Positions 43,259-51,961 of a DNA stretch of 64,000 nucleotides are shown in pieces. The position numbers were made by a program, and so were the translations under genes. How positions within the stretch are numbered: the stretch's first letter is position 1; every line of letters begins with the position of its first letter. Under the pieces are notes generated by a model. That model saw only the letters and a program-made list of their open reading frames with translations, did no database searches and was not told the origin of the DNA. This DNA comes from Bradyrhizobium sp. 186 (GTDB lineage Bacteria; Pseudomonadota; Alphaproteobacteria; Rhizobiales; Xanthobacteraceae): contig NZ_CP082164.1 of the NCBI RefSeq assembly GCF_023101685.1, positions 496,001 to 560,000 on the forward strand, given 5' to 3'.

Positions 43259-44512
43259 ATGACCATTGCCGACCAAGTAACGGGATCGACGATCGCGGGA
43301 ACCGCGGACAAATCCGCAGGCGCGAAGCCGCGCGCGGCCGCGCCGGCCGTCACGCTGCCCGTCATCGGCGAGCGCGAGCTCAGGCTCGACCTGTTCCGCG
43401 GACTGGCGCTATGGCTGATCTTCATCGACCATCTGCCGTCGAGTCTGTTGACCTGGTTCACGATCCGCAATTACGGCTTCAGCGACGCCACCGAAATCTT
43501 CATCTTCATCTCCGGTTACACCGCCGCCTTCGTCTATGGCCGCGCGATGCTGGAATCCGGCTTCGTCGTCGCCACCGCGCGTATTCTGCGCCGGGTCTGG
43601 CAGATCTATGTCGCCCACGTCTTCCTGTTCACGATCTTCCTCGCCGAGATCTCCTACGTCGCGACCAGCTTCGAGAACCCGCTCTACACCGAAGAGATGG
43701 GCATCATGGATTTCCTCAAGCAGCCCGACGTCACCATCGTGCAGGCGCTGCTGTTGCGGTTCCGTCCCGTCAACATGGACGTGCTGCCGCTCTACATCGT
43801 CTTGATGCTCGCGCTGCCTTTGATCCTGTGGCTGATGAAGTGGCGGCCCGACATCACGCTTGGCCTCTCGGTCGCGCTCTACGCCGTCACCTGGGAATAC
43901 GACCTCTATCTGTCGGCCTATCCGAACGGGTTCTGGGCGTTCAATCCCATGGCCTGGCAATTGCTTTTCGTGTTCGGTGCATGGTGTGCGCTCGGAGGTG
44001 CGCGACGCATGTCGCGCATTCTGGCTTCGCCGGTGACGATGTGGATCTCGATCGCCTATATCATCGCGGCGTTCTACGTGACGCTGACCTGGTACTTGCC
44101 GCAGCTGTCCCATCTCATGCCGAAGCGGCTCGAGCAGTGGATGTATCCGATCGACAAGGCCGATCTCGACGTGCTGCGCTTCACGCACTTCCTGGCGCTG
44201 GCCGCGCTCACGGTGCGCTTCCTGCCACGGGATTGGCCGGGCCTGAAATCGCCCTGGCTGCGGCCGCTGATCGTCTGCGGCCAGCATTCCCTGGAGATAT
44301 TCTGCCTCGGCGTCTTCCTGGCCTTCGCCGGCCATTTCATCCTGGCCGAGGTTTCCGGCGGCGCGGCCATGCATGCGCTGATTAGTCTCTCGGGAATCCT
44401 GATCATGTGGGCGATGGCGTGGGTGATTTCGTGGTACAAGCGCGTGGCTGACAAGAGCGGTTCGAAAACCAAAAGCGCCATCGGCAGCGCCGATATGGCG
44501 GGAGGGGGCTGA
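43259..44512 (+). CDS. opgC: OpgC-family membrane acyl/succinyltransferase
   Basis: 417 residues from the ATG at 43259. About ten hydrophobic spans. The conserved start RELRLDLFRGLALWLIFIDHLP (split: RLDLFRG and FIDHLP) is the OpgC signature, with the presumed catalytic His on the first helix. OpgC proteins succinylate periplasmic glucans. Bradyrhizobium makes cyclic beta-(1,3),(1,6)-glucans, a plausible acceptor (inference). Its stop overlaps the next start (TGATG), coupling it to two periplasmic SGNH-fold proteins. Confidence 0.82.
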   Translation: MTIADQVTGSTIAGTADKSAGAKPRAAAPAVTLPVIGERELRLDLFRGLALWLIFIDHLPSSLLTWFTIRNYGFSDATEIFIFISGYTAAFVYGRAMLESGFVVATARILRRVWQIYVAHVFLFTIFLAEISYVATSFENPLYTEEMGIMDFLKQPDVTIVQALLLRFRPVNMDVLPLYIVLMLALPLILWLMKWRPDITLGLSVALYAVTWEYDLYLSAYPNGFWAFNPMAWQLLFVFGAWCALGGARRMSRILASPVTMWISIAYIIAAFYVTLTWYLPQLSHLMPKRLEQWMYPIDKADLDVLRFTHFLALAALTVRFLPRDWPGLKSPWLRPLIVCGQHSLEIFCLGVFLAFAGHFILAEVSGGAAMHALISLSGILIMWAMAWVISWYKRVADKSGSKTKSAIGSADMAGGG

Positions 44513-45309
44513 TGAAGGCGAAGGTTCTCCTGAGCCTGATCCTGCTGTGCGGTGGTCTCGCCGCGCCCCCGGCGCGCGCGGGCGATGCTGCGTCCGCCGT
44601 TCCTGCTGCATCCGCAGCTCCTGCCGCGCCCGCCGCCTGCGAATTGCCGTCCTATCTGCTCGCGACCGACAGCCAGCTCCACAAGGTTGCTGATGCCGTG
44701 AAAGCAGGCAAACCCCTTGAGATTCTGGTCATCGGTAGCCGCTCGACCACGATTCCGGCCTCGGAGGACAGCTCCTACCCCGCGCGTATGCAGGCGATCC
44801 TGAAGGAAAAGCTGCCGCCGTCGGAGGCCGTGCACGTCTCCGTAGAAATACAGAGCAAGAAAACGGCAGAGGAGGCCGCCACCACCTTCGTTAAGCTGTT
44901 GGAAGCAAAAAGGCCTACTTTGGTCATCTGGCAGACCGGGACCGTGGATGCTATCCGAGCCATCGATCCCGACGATTTTCGCGGGGCAGTGACCGAAGGG
45001 GTTGCTGCTTTGCAAAATGCAGGGGCTGACGTCGTCTTGATGAACTTGCAATACAGCCCACGTACCGAAACCATGATCTCGGTGCCGCCCTATCTCGACA
45101 ATATGCGGGTGGTGGCCCAGGAGCATGATGTCCCACTGTTCGACCGTTTCGCGATCATGCGGCAATGGAATGATCAGGGTCAGTTCGACCTGTTCAGCCC
45201 GTCCCGCGGCCCTGAACTGGCGAAACAGGTCCACGATTGCCTTGGCCGGGCGTTGGCACAGTTTGTGATGGACGCTGCCCATCTGGAGCCCGCCCAGCAG
45301 CAAAATTGA
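44512..45309 (+). CDS. Periplasmic SGNH-fold protein lacking catalytic residues (pseudoenzyme)
   Basis: 265 residues with a signal peptide (cleavage near ARA-G24) and an Ala/Pro-rich linker. The rest aligns over its length with the next gene, but the catalytic blocks are altered: block I reads G75-S-R77-S where the partner has G-S-S-S, so the nucleophile is Arg; block III reads GTV with Val145 instead of Asn; and the Asp-x2-His motif reads D226-L-F-S229, so the His is lost. The fold is kept and three active-site positions are not. It likely serves as a structural or binding partner of OpgC or of the active paralogue. Coupled to opgC by a one-base overlap. Confidence 0.78.
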   Translation: MKAKVLLSLILLCGGLAAPPARAGDAASAVPAASAAPAAPAACELPSYLLATDSQLHKVADAVKAGKPLEILVIGSRSTTIPASEDSSYPARMQAILKEKLPPSEAVHVSVEIQSKKTAEEAATTFVKLLEAKRPTLVIWQTGTVDAIRAIDPDDFRGAVTEGVAALQNAGADVVLMNLQYSPRTETMISVPPYLDNMRVVAQEHDVPLFDRFAIMRQWNDQGQFDLFSPSRGPELAKQVHDCLGRALAQFVMDAAHLEPAQQQN

Positions 45310-45321
45310 GGTCTAGCGTTA

Positions 45322-46320
45322 ATGAGTTCTCTCCGCCCTTTTTGCCTGACGGCATGGCTGGCTGTGCCCGCAGCGGCAGCGCTGCTGTTGCTGGCGCCGG
45401 CATCACAGTCCCGCGCGCAGGCGCAAGCCGCGCAGGCAACGCCCGCGCCCACGCAGTCCGCTAATCCCGCGCCAGCGTCGCCCTCCCAGACCACCGTCGC
45501 CGCCACCCACCCGTCCGCTGAGCAGCGCGGCATCACCGCGCGCGCCATCGACAAGGTGAAGCAGGTCGCGAAATCCGCCGGCGACATCTTCAGCCGCGTG
45601 CCCTGTCTGGCGTCCAAGGGCGGCTCGAAGGCGATGGGCTCGCTGCCGCATGTCGCGGGCAAGCTCGTCGCCGGACAGCCCGTCGTGATCGTCGCGTTCG
45701 GTTCGTCGTCGACCGCGGGCTATGGCGCGAGCTCGCCCGATTTCAACTATCCCAACCGTCTCGCGGCGCAGCTTCGCCGGCAGTATCCGACCGCCGACAT
45801 CACCGTCGCCAATGCCGGCGTCGGCGGCGAGGACGCGCCCGAAATGATGAAGCGCCTCCAGAAGGAGGTGATCGACGTGCATCCGGATCTCGTGATCTGG
45901 CAGGTCGGCACCAATGCCGTGCTGCGCAATCTCGATCCCGGCGACACCGCCAAGCTGGTCGAGGACGGCATCTCCCGCATCCAGGCCGCCGGCGGCGCCG
46001 ATATCGTGCTGGTCGATCCGCAATACTCGCCGGCGGTCAACCAGCGCGCCGAAAGTGCCGGCAAGATGGTGAAGCTGCTCGGCAAGGTTGCCGAGCTCCG
46101 TCATGTCGGCATCTTCCCGCGCTTCGAGGTGATGCGCGATTGGCACGAGACGCAGTCGATCCCGGTGGAAAGCTTCGTCATCGCCGACGGCCTGCACATG
46201 AACGATTGGGGCTATGCCTGCTTCGCCCAGCTGCTCGGCGACGACATCATCCACTCCGTCGGCCAGATCAAGCTCGGCGTCAACGTGCCCGCGGATGTCC
46301 GGACGTATCGGCCGATGTAA
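45322..46320 (+). CDS. Periplasmic SGNH hydrolase/esterase-type protein
   Basis: 332 residues. Signal peptide (hydrophobic core residues ~12-28, cleavage near SRA-Q), then ~60 residues of Ala/Pro-rich linker. The SGNH catalytic set is complete: block I FGSSSTAGYG with Ser129, Gly in NAGVGGED, Asn198 in VGTNAV, and Asp289/His292 in ADGLHMND. Third gene of the opgC operon (12 bp after the previous stop). By analogy with acyltransferase-3/SGNH systems it could transfer or trim acyl groups on a periplasmic glucan; substrate unknown. Confidence 0.82.
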   Translation: MSSLRPFCLTAWLAVPAAAALLLLAPASQSRAQAQAAQATPAPTQSANPAPASPSQTTVAATHPSAEQRGITARAIDKVKQVAKSAGDIFSRVPCLASKGGSKAMGSLPHVAGKLVAGQPVVIVAFGSSSTAGYGASSPDFNYPNRLAAQLRRQYPTADITVANAGVGGEDAPEMMKRLQKEVIDVHPDLVIWQVGTNAVLRNLDPGDTAKLVEDGISRIQAAGGADIVLVDPQYSPAVNQRAESAGKMVKLLGKVAELRHVGIFPRFEVMRDWHETQSIPVESFVIADGLHMNDWGYACFAQLLGDDIIHSVGQIKLGVNVPADVRTYRPM

Positions 46321-46322
46321 GG

Positions 46323-46391
46323 TGGCGAATGGTGAGTGGCGAATAGCGAATAGAATCTGGTCTGTTCGCTACTCCCTATTCGCCATTCGCT
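46323..46391. repeat. Imperfect palindrome, GCGAATAGCGAATAG family (copy 2)
   Basis: TGGCGAATGGTGAGTGGCGA and AATAGCGAATAG in the left arm mirror TTCGCTACTCCCTATTCGCC and ATTCGC on the right. Lies in the convergent gap between the SGNH gene and metZ. Confidence 0.7.
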
Positions 46392-46394
46392 GCT

Positions 46395-47591
46395 TCACGC
46401 CTTCTCCAGCGCCGCTGTCAGATCCTCGATCAGGTCATCCGGATGCTCCAGCCCTGCCGAGAAGCGGACAAAGCCTTCGCTGATGCCGAGCGCGGCGCGG
46501 TCTTCCGGCTTCAGCCGCTGATGCGTCGTGGTGGCCGGGTGCGTCACGAGGCTCTTGGCGTCGCCGAGATTGTTCGAAATCTTCGCGAGCTTGAGCTCAT
46601 TGAGCACGCGGAACGCACCCTGCTTGCCGCCCTTCACCTCGAAGCCGACCAGCGTCGAGCCGCCGCGCATCTGCTTCTTCACGAGTGCCGCCTGCGGATG
46701 ATCGGCGCGGCCGGGAAAGACCAGCCGGGAAATTTTCGGATGGCTCGCCAGCACGTCCGCAATGCGTGCCGCCGTCTCGGTCTGCGCGCGCACGCGCACG
46801 CCCAGCGTTTCCAGGCCCTTGAGCAGGACCCAGGCGTTGAACGGCGAGATCGACGGGCCGGTCTGGCGCATGAAATTGTGGATATGCTCGGCGATGAAGG
46901 CTTCCGACGACAGGATGATGCCGCCGAGACAACGGCCCTGGCCGTCGATGTGCTTGGTCGCGGAATACACCACGACGTCCGCACCCAATGCGAGCGGGCT
47001 CTGCCAGATCGGAGTCGCGAACACGTTGTCGACGATCAGCCGCGCGCCGCCCTTGTGCGCGATCTCGGCAATCCCGGGAATGTCGAGCACGTCGAGTGTC
47101 GGATTGGTCGGGCTCTCCAGGAAGAACGTCTTGGTGTTCGGCCTGAGCGCACGTTGCCACTGGTCGAGATCGAGGCCGTCGACCAGCGTGGTCTCGATGC
47201 CGTAGCGCGGCAGGAGATCCTGCACGACGTAGAGACACGAACCGAACAGCGCGCGCGAGGCCACCACGTGATCGCCGGCCTTCAGCGGCGCCAGGATCGC
47301 GGTCGTCACCGCGGCCATGCCGGTCGCGGCGGAACGAGCCGCTTCGGCGCCCTCGAGCTCGATCATGCGGCGCTCGAACATCGCGGTAGTCGGGTTGGAG
47401 TAGCGCGAATAGATGAAGCCGGGGTCCTCGCCCTTGAACCGCGCCTCGCATTCCTCGGCGCTGTTGTAGACATAGCCCTGGGTCAGGAACAGCGCCTCCG
47501 ACGTCTCGCCATATTGCGAGCGCAGGGTGCCGGAATGGACCAGGCGGGTTTCGGGACGGTATTGCGTGGCGGACGCCGGGGACTTCGACAT
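46395..47591 (-). CDS. metZ: O-succinylhomoserine sulfhydrylase MetZ
   Basis: 398 residues. Cys/Met-metabolism PLP enzyme: GFIYSRYSNPTT near the N-terminus, VDNVFATPI, and the cofactor lysine in YSATKHIDGQGRCLGG. The C-terminal KLAKISNNLGDAKSLVTHPATTTHQRL distinguishes MetZ. It makes homocysteine directly from O-succinylhomoserine and sulfide. A GGAGAGG ribosome site precedes the ATG at 47591. The leader carries a SAM-II riboswitch and terminator, so it is repressed when S-adenosylmethionine is plentiful. Confidence 0.94.
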   Translation of the reverse strand: MSKSPASATQYRPETRLVHSGTLRSQYGETSEALFLTQGYVYNSAEECEARFKGEDPGFIYSRYSNPTTAMFERRMIELEGAEAARSAATGMAAVTTAILAPLKAGDHVVASRALFGSCLYVVQDLLPRYGIETTLVDGLDLDQWQRALRPNTKTFFLESPTNPTLDVLDIPGIAEIAHKGGARLIVDNVFATPIWQSPLALGADVVVYSATKHIDGQGRCLGGIILSSEAFIAEHIHNFMRQTGPSISPFNAWVLLKGLETLGVRVRAQTETAARIADVLASHPKISRLVFPGRADHPQAALVKKQMRGGSTLVGFEVKGGKQGAFRVLNELKLAKISNNLGDAKSLVTHPATTTHQRLKPEDRAALGISEGFVRFSAGLEHPDDLIEDLTAALEKA

Positions 47592-47605
47592 ATGACCTCT
47601 CCAAA

Positions 47606-47629
47606 GTGACCATTCCTGAAAATGGTCAC
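47606..47629 (-). other. Perfect nine-base-pair stem just before the metZ ribosome site
   Basis: Arms GTGACCATT and AATGGTCAC around a six-base loop, located between the riboswitch terminator and the Shine-Dalgarno sequence of metZ. It may insulate the ribosome site or stabilise the processed message. Function unproven. Confidence 0.55.
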
Positions 47630-47662
47630 AAAAAAACCGGCCTGGATATTTCCACTGGCCGG
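47630..47662 (-). terminator. Intrinsic terminator of the metZ SAM-II leader
   Basis: On the reverse strand CCGGCC ... GGCCGG form a GC stem (with an inner TGG/CCA pairing) followed directly by seven T residues. The upstream arm can pair alternatively with GGCCGGGG at the 3' side of the riboswitch, so ligand binding can decide between the two structures. Confidence 0.8.
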
Positions 47663-47682
47663 GATCACAGAGGTCCCCGGCC

Positions 47683-47738
47683 TGTTTAGCGATTTATTTA
47701 ACGTGGCTGCAAGCCGGCCGGCTCAAATCACCACGGGA
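47683..47738 (-). ncRNA. SAM-II riboswitch
   Basis: Reverse strand: CCCGTGGTGATTTG, then GCCGGCCGGCTTGCAGCCACG, a spacer AAATAAATC and GCTAAA. CGTGG and CCACG form helix P1; the TGATTTG loop, TTGCAGCCACG block and 3' GCTAAA match the SAM-II (SAM-alpha) consensus, whose 3' segment forms the pseudoknot. It lies ~100 bases before metZ, the classic target, and is followed by a terminator. Confidence 0.92.
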
Positions 47739-47853
47739 TAAGTCATGCTCATATTCCGCAATGCCCTTTTCGTCAAGGCGTCCATCGGATAGCCGTAAAC
47801 GGCTCGTTTTTCCGTTGTTTTCGGATACGTTTGACCCCGAAGAGGACCACCGT

Positions 47854-48960
47854 TTGACGTTCACGGTTGCCGCCGACGCCAATGGTATCCTGCCCGACCG
47901 CATGATCGCGGCGATGGCGGCGGGCGGGCTCATCCTGCCCGCCTACGACTTCGTCGAAAGCCAGATCCAGCCGGCGAGCCTCGACCTTCGCCTCGGCGAC
48001 ATCGCCTATCGTGTGCGTGCCAGTTTCCTGCCCGGTCCCGGCGCCACCGTCGCCGAGCGCATCGACGAGTTGAAGCTGCACGAGTTCAGCCTCGCCGACG
48101 GCGCGGTATTGGAGACCAACTGCGTCTATATCGTGCCGCTGCTGGAAAGCCTCGCGCTGCCGCCGGAGATCGTCGCGGCCGCGAACCCGAAGAGCTCCAC
48201 CGGCCGGCTCGACGTCTTCACGCGCGTGATCGCTGACGGCACCCGCCGCTTCGACATGATCGGCGCCGGCTATCACGGCCCGCTCTATGCCGAGATCAGC
48301 CCGAAGACGTTTCCAGTGCTGGTCAGCGAGGGCTCGCGCCTGTCGCAGGTGCGCTTCCGCACCGGAGACGCCATCCTCAACATCGACGAACTCGAGGCGC
48401 TGCACGCGGCTGAGCGTCTCGTCGACGTCGACGATGCCGATCTCGCCGGTGGCGTTGCGGTGTCCGTTGATCTCTCCGGCGAGAAGAGTGGCGGCTTCGT
48501 CGGCTATCGCGCCAAGCGTCATACCGGCGTGGTCGACGTCGATCGTCGCGCCGGCTATGCGGTCGAGGATTTCTGGGAACCGATGTCGGCGCGCCCCGAC
48601 GGCAGCCTCATCCTCGATCCCGGCGAGTTCTATATCCTCGCCTCGAAAGAGGCCGTGCAGGTGCCGCCCGATTACGCCGCGGAGATGGTGCCGTTCGATC
48701 CGCTGGTCGGCGAGTTCCGCGTGCATTATGCCGGCTTCTTCGATCCCGGCTTCGGCTATGCCGGTGCCGGCGGGCTGGGATCGCGCGCCGTGCTCGAAGT
48801 GCGCTCGCGCGAGGTGCCCTTCATCCTCGAGCACGGCCAGATCGTCGGCCGCCTCGTCTACGAGAAGATGCTGGCGCGCCCCGACGCGATGTACGGCCAG
48901 CGTATCGGCTCCAACTACCAGGCGCAGGGGCTGAAGCTGAGCAAGCATTTTCGAGTGTAG
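47854..48960 (+). CDS. dcd: 2'-deoxycytidine 5'-triphosphate deaminase, long double-domain form
   Basis: 368 residues from a TTG at 47854 (AGAGGA ~8-10 bases upstream); an ATG at 47761 would add 31 Arg/Phe-rich residues and lies beside the divergent metZ promoter. The N-terminal half has ILPDRMIAAM, IQPASLDLRLG and the active-site-type NPKSSTGRLDVFTRVI; the second half repeats the fold and ends RIGSNYQAQGLKLSKHFRV. About twice the length of E. coli Dcd (193), as in other alphaproteobacterial Dcd-like proteins with two dUTPase-like domains. Deaminates dCTP to dUTP for thymidylate synthesis. Start uncertain. Confidence 0.82.
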   Translation: MTFTVAADANGILPDRMIAAMAAGGLILPAYDFVESQIQPASLDLRLGDIAYRVRASFLPGPGATVAERIDELKLHEFSLADGAVLETNCVYIVPLLESLALPPEIVAAANPKSSTGRLDVFTRVIADGTRRFDMIGAGYHGPLYAEISPKTFPVLVSEGSRLSQVRFRTGDAILNIDELEALHAAERLVDVDDADLAGGVAVSVDLSGEKSGGFVGYRAKRHTGVVDVDRRAGYAVEDFWEPMSARPDGSLILDPGEFYILASKEAVQVPPDYAAEMVPFDPLVGEFRVHYAGFFDPGFGYAGAGGLGSRAVLEVRSREVPFILEHGQIVGRLVYEKMLARPDAMYGQRIGSNYQAQGLKLSKHFRV

Positions 48961-48969
48961 CAGTTTCCC

Positions 48970-49053
48970 GTAGCCCGGATGTAGCGAAGCGAAATCCGGG
49001 ACTCTCTCGCTTGTTGCACGATCCCGGATTATGCTTCGCTCCATCCGGGCTAC
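48970..49053. repeat. Inverted repeat GTAGCCCGGATG family
   Basis: GTAGCCCGGATGTAGCGAAG on the left mirrors CTTCGCTCCATCCGGGCTAC on the right, with AAATCCGGGA / TCCCGGATT inside. Begins ~10 bp after the dCTP deaminase stop; it could end its transcript. Confidence 0.75.
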
Positions 49054-49128
49054 CGCTGAGCTCGCCTCCGGTTGCGTCCCCCCATCCGCAATGACACACT
49101 CCTGCAAAACAACAAGCCGGGAGCGAAC

Positions 49129-50181
49129 ATGGCCGCCGCAGCAGACGTCGCGCAGGAAGCCCAATGGAAACGCTGGCGCGCGGTTGCTGATCTCTATCAC
49201 GCCTATTTCACCGGGCTCATCCTCACCGTCGTCACGCGGCGCGGCACGGCGGATGCTGCGGAGTTCGTGTTTCGCGTGTTTCGCCGCCAGCAGCAGGAGC
49301 GCTTCCTGCCCGGGCTGGAAAAGCTCGGTCTCAGTCATTTGCCGCCGGCCGTCGCCGCGGCGCAATATCACTATCTCTCCAACTGGATCGGCGGCGTGCA
49401 TGTCGAATACATGTACGAGAGCGCTGCCAAGGCCTGGATCCGCTATCCGCCGCCGCGCTGGATCTGGAAGGGCACCGCGATCTGCGGCGTGCCGGGCGAA
49501 GTCTCGCGCGCGATGCTGCGCGGCTGGCACGCCAACAACGGCGTCGCGCTCGGCGATATCAGGCTCGGCTTCGTTTGCACCAAGCAGAGCGTCGACGGCC
49601 AGGACGGGCTCGAAGGCTACTATCATCAGTACGATCATGCGCTCGAGCTCGACCAGCGCCTGGTGTTCGCGCGGCATCTGGAAGCGCCGCTGTTCGATGC
49701 GAACACCGCGCCGGCTCTGCCTGTCGCGAGCTGGCCGAAGCCGCGGCTCGAAAAAGCCTATCGCAACTACGCCATGGAATATGTGCGGACGGCAGCGCCG
49801 GTGATGGTGCAACTGTTCGGGCCGGAGGATGCGGGCTATCTCCTGCATCTCACCGGCAAGCTGATCGGCATGCAATACTTTGATGAAGTCGCAGCCGCAC
49901 TGGCGATGAGCCGCGGCGGCGCGAGCGAATTCGCAGCGTTCCTCAACGCGCTGTTTGTTGCGCAGGACGATGTCGCCGATACGATGAAGTCCGAAGGCGC
50001 CTTCGAAATCCGCCAGCAAAGCTGGAAGCTGATGGACGACGTCGCCGACTATCACCGCGCCTGCGCCAAGGTGCTGGAAGGACTGTTTGAAGGTCTCGCC
50101 GCCGGCTGTGGCCGGCATATTGGCGTGCATATGCACCCCGCCACGGGCGGCCGTCCGCCTCTGGTCTGGACGATCGAGTAA
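49129..50181 (+). CDS. Conserved-looking cytosolic protein of unknown function
   Basis: 350 residues from the ATG at 49129 with GGGAGCG upstream. No signal peptide or membrane segment. Rich in aromatic residues and histidine (WRAVADLYHAYFTG, YHYLSNWIGGVHVEYMYES, YYHQYDHALELDQRLVF), with helical C-terminal half and an ending GCGRHIGVHMHPATGG. I do not recognise the family. It stands alone between two repeats/regulatory gaps and before a MATE exporter on the same strand, 168 bp away, so no functional link can be claimed. Confidence 0.75.
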   Translation: MAAAADVAQEAQWKRWRAVADLYHAYFTGLILTVVTRRGTADAAEFVFRVFRRQQQERFLPGLEKLGLSHLPPAVAAAQYHYLSNWIGGVHVEYMYESAAKAWIRYPPPRWIWKGTAICGVPGEVSRAMLRGWHANNGVALGDIRLGFVCTKQSVDGQDGLEGYYHQYDHALELDQRLVFARHLEAPLFDANTAPALPVASWPKPRLEKAYRNYAMEYVRTAAPVMVQLFGPEDAGYLLHLTGKLIGMQYFDEVAAALAMSRGGASEFAAFLNALFVAQDDVADTMKSEGAFEIRQQSWKLMDDVADYHRACAKVLEGLFEGLAAGCGRHIGVHMHPATGGRPPLVWTIE

Positions 50182-50349
50182 TTCCACCCGCTGAGATGCG
50201 CCGCCGCAGGGCACGTTTGCGTCTAGCGCAGGAGGAATCGCCGCACGCCGTGCTATCAAGCGCCTTGCCGCGCCTTTTGCGCGAAGAAAACAATTGGCAC
50301 ATCCTGTCGTTGCCGCGCCGTATCCGGCGATTCGTGCCCGGGAGAGGAA

Positions 50350-51795
50350 ATGTCCGACATCGCCGAAATCCCGGTCGATGAACAAGAGCGTCCGCTGCCG
50401 CCGCCCCCGCGGCCGGTGAAAAGCGCGCTGATGGATGGCCCGATCCTGCGCACGCTGCTCGGGCTCGCCTGGCCGAATGTGGTTGCGCTCTCCGCCGGCA
50501 CCTGCGTGGTGATCGCCGAGACCTCCTATATCGGCCGGCTCGGCATCGAAGCGCTGGCCGCGATGGCATTGGTATTTCCGACCGTGATCCTGACCATGAC
50601 GATGTCGGGCGGCGCCATGGGCGGCGCGGTGGCTTCTGCCATCGCCCGCGCGATCGGCGCCGGAGATCGCGAGCGCGCCGGCACGCTCGCGGCGCATGCG
50701 CTCTTGATCGGCATCGCGTTCGGCCTCGTCTTCATGCTGGGCATGCTGATCTTCGGGCCGCGCGTTCTGGAAATGCTCGGCGGCCGCGGCGATGTGCTGA
50801 CGCATGCGATCGCCTATACGCAGGTGTTTTTCGGCGGCGCGGTGCTGCCCTGGCTGCTCAACACCATGGCTGGCGTGCTGCGCGGCACCGGCAACATGAA
50901 GCTGCCGTCGCTGCTGATCCTCAACTCTGCTGTGTGGCAGGTCGTGCTCGGCGGCACGCTCGGGCTCGGACTCGGGCCGGTGCCGCAGCTCGGCATGCGC
51001 GGCGTCGCGGCCGGCGCGCTGATTGCCTATTCCATGAATATTTGCGTGATGGGCTGGTACCTGTTCTCCGGCCGCGCCCGAGTCGTGCCGAAACTGCGCG
51101 GGCTTCGGATCCAGTGGGCGATGTTCTTCGACATCCTCAGGGTCGGCGCCATCGCCTGCTTCTCGCCGCTGCAATCGGTGCTGACGATCTCGATCTTCAC
51201 CCACATGCTGGCGAAGTTCGGCACCGCGATCCTCGCCGGCTACGGCATCGGCGCGCGGCTCGAATTTTTGCTGACCTCGATCGCGTTCTCGTTCGGCATC
51301 GCCTCGGTGCCGATGATCGGCATGGCGGTCGGCGCCGGCCGCATCGCGCGCGCCCGGCGCATCGCCTGGATCGCCGGTGCGAGCGCTTTCGTTGCCGTCG
51401 GCGCGCCGGCATGCCTCGTCGCGCTCTTTCCCGATCTCTGGGTCAACATCTTCACCGACAGCGCGACGGTGCTCGCCACCAGCCATCAATATCTATCGAC
51501 GGTGGCGCCGTTCTACGCCTTCATCGGGCTCGCATCGACGATGTATTTCTCGTCGCAAGGCGCTGCCAAGGTGATCGGGCCGGTGCTCGCGCAGACCGTG
51601 CGGCTGATCTACATCGCGGCCTGCGGCTGGTGGCTGTCGACGCATGAGGCCACTGCCCAAAACTTCTTCTGGCTTGCCGCAAGCTCGATGGTCGTGCTCG
51701 GCCTGCTCTCATGCACCAGCGTGGTGCTGACACGCTGGGGACCGCGCGAAAGCAAGCCCGCGATCAGACCGGCTCTTTCGGCCGCAGCGGACTAG
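50350..51795 (+). CDS. MATE-family multidrug/toxin exporter
   Basis: 481 residues with twelve predicted membrane spans in two six-helix halves. Family landmarks: LAWPNVVALSAGTCVVIAET (helix 1), GAVLPWLLNTMAGVLRGTGNMKLP, and in the second half SIAFSFGIASVPMIGMAVGAG with RARRIAWIAG. Exchanges Na+ or H+ for cationic drugs or metabolites. An ATG at 50350 with GAGAGGAA upstream. No regulator adjacent; substrate unknown. Confidence 0.9.
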   Translation: MSDIAEIPVDEQERPLPPPPRPVKSALMDGPILRTLLGLAWPNVVALSAGTCVVIAETSYIGRLGIEALAAMALVFPTVILTMTMSGGAMGGAVASAIARAIGAGDRERAGTLAAHALLIGIAFGLVFMLGMLIFGPRVLEMLGGRGDVLTHAIAYTQVFFGGAVLPWLLNTMAGVLRGTGNMKLPSLLILNSAVWQVVLGGTLGLGLGPVPQLGMRGVAAGALIAYSMNICVMGWYLFSGRARVVPKLRGLRIQWAMFFDILRVGAIACFSPLQSVLTISIFTHMLAKFGTAILAGYGIGARLEFLLTSIAFSFGIASVPMIGMAVGAGRIARARRIAWIAGASAFVAVGAPACLVALFPDLWVNIFTDSATVLATSHQYLSTVAPFYAFIGLASTMYFSSQGAAKVIGPVLAQTVRLIYIAACGWWLSTHEATAQNFFWLAASSMVVLGLLSCTSVVLTRWGPRESKPAIRPALSAAAD

Positions 51796-51961
51796 GACGG
51801 TGATCTTGAGGTAGACGAAGCCGGCCTACCAATTTTGTTTCTGAATGTTTCTTACCGCTCTTTGGCAATATTGAGTAATCGAAGCTGCGCTATGTCGAAG
51901 GCTCCGCGCCAGCTCTTGGGGACAACGTCACCTCGAGTTCCCCAAAGCACGGAAAGCCACC

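Noticed and set aside
47773..51489. 1238-codon open frame on the reverse strand across dcd, the unknown gene and the MATE gene
   Set aside because: It is antisense to three good genes, is Arg/His/Asp/Ala-biased with no domain sense, and is a by-product of high third-position GC.
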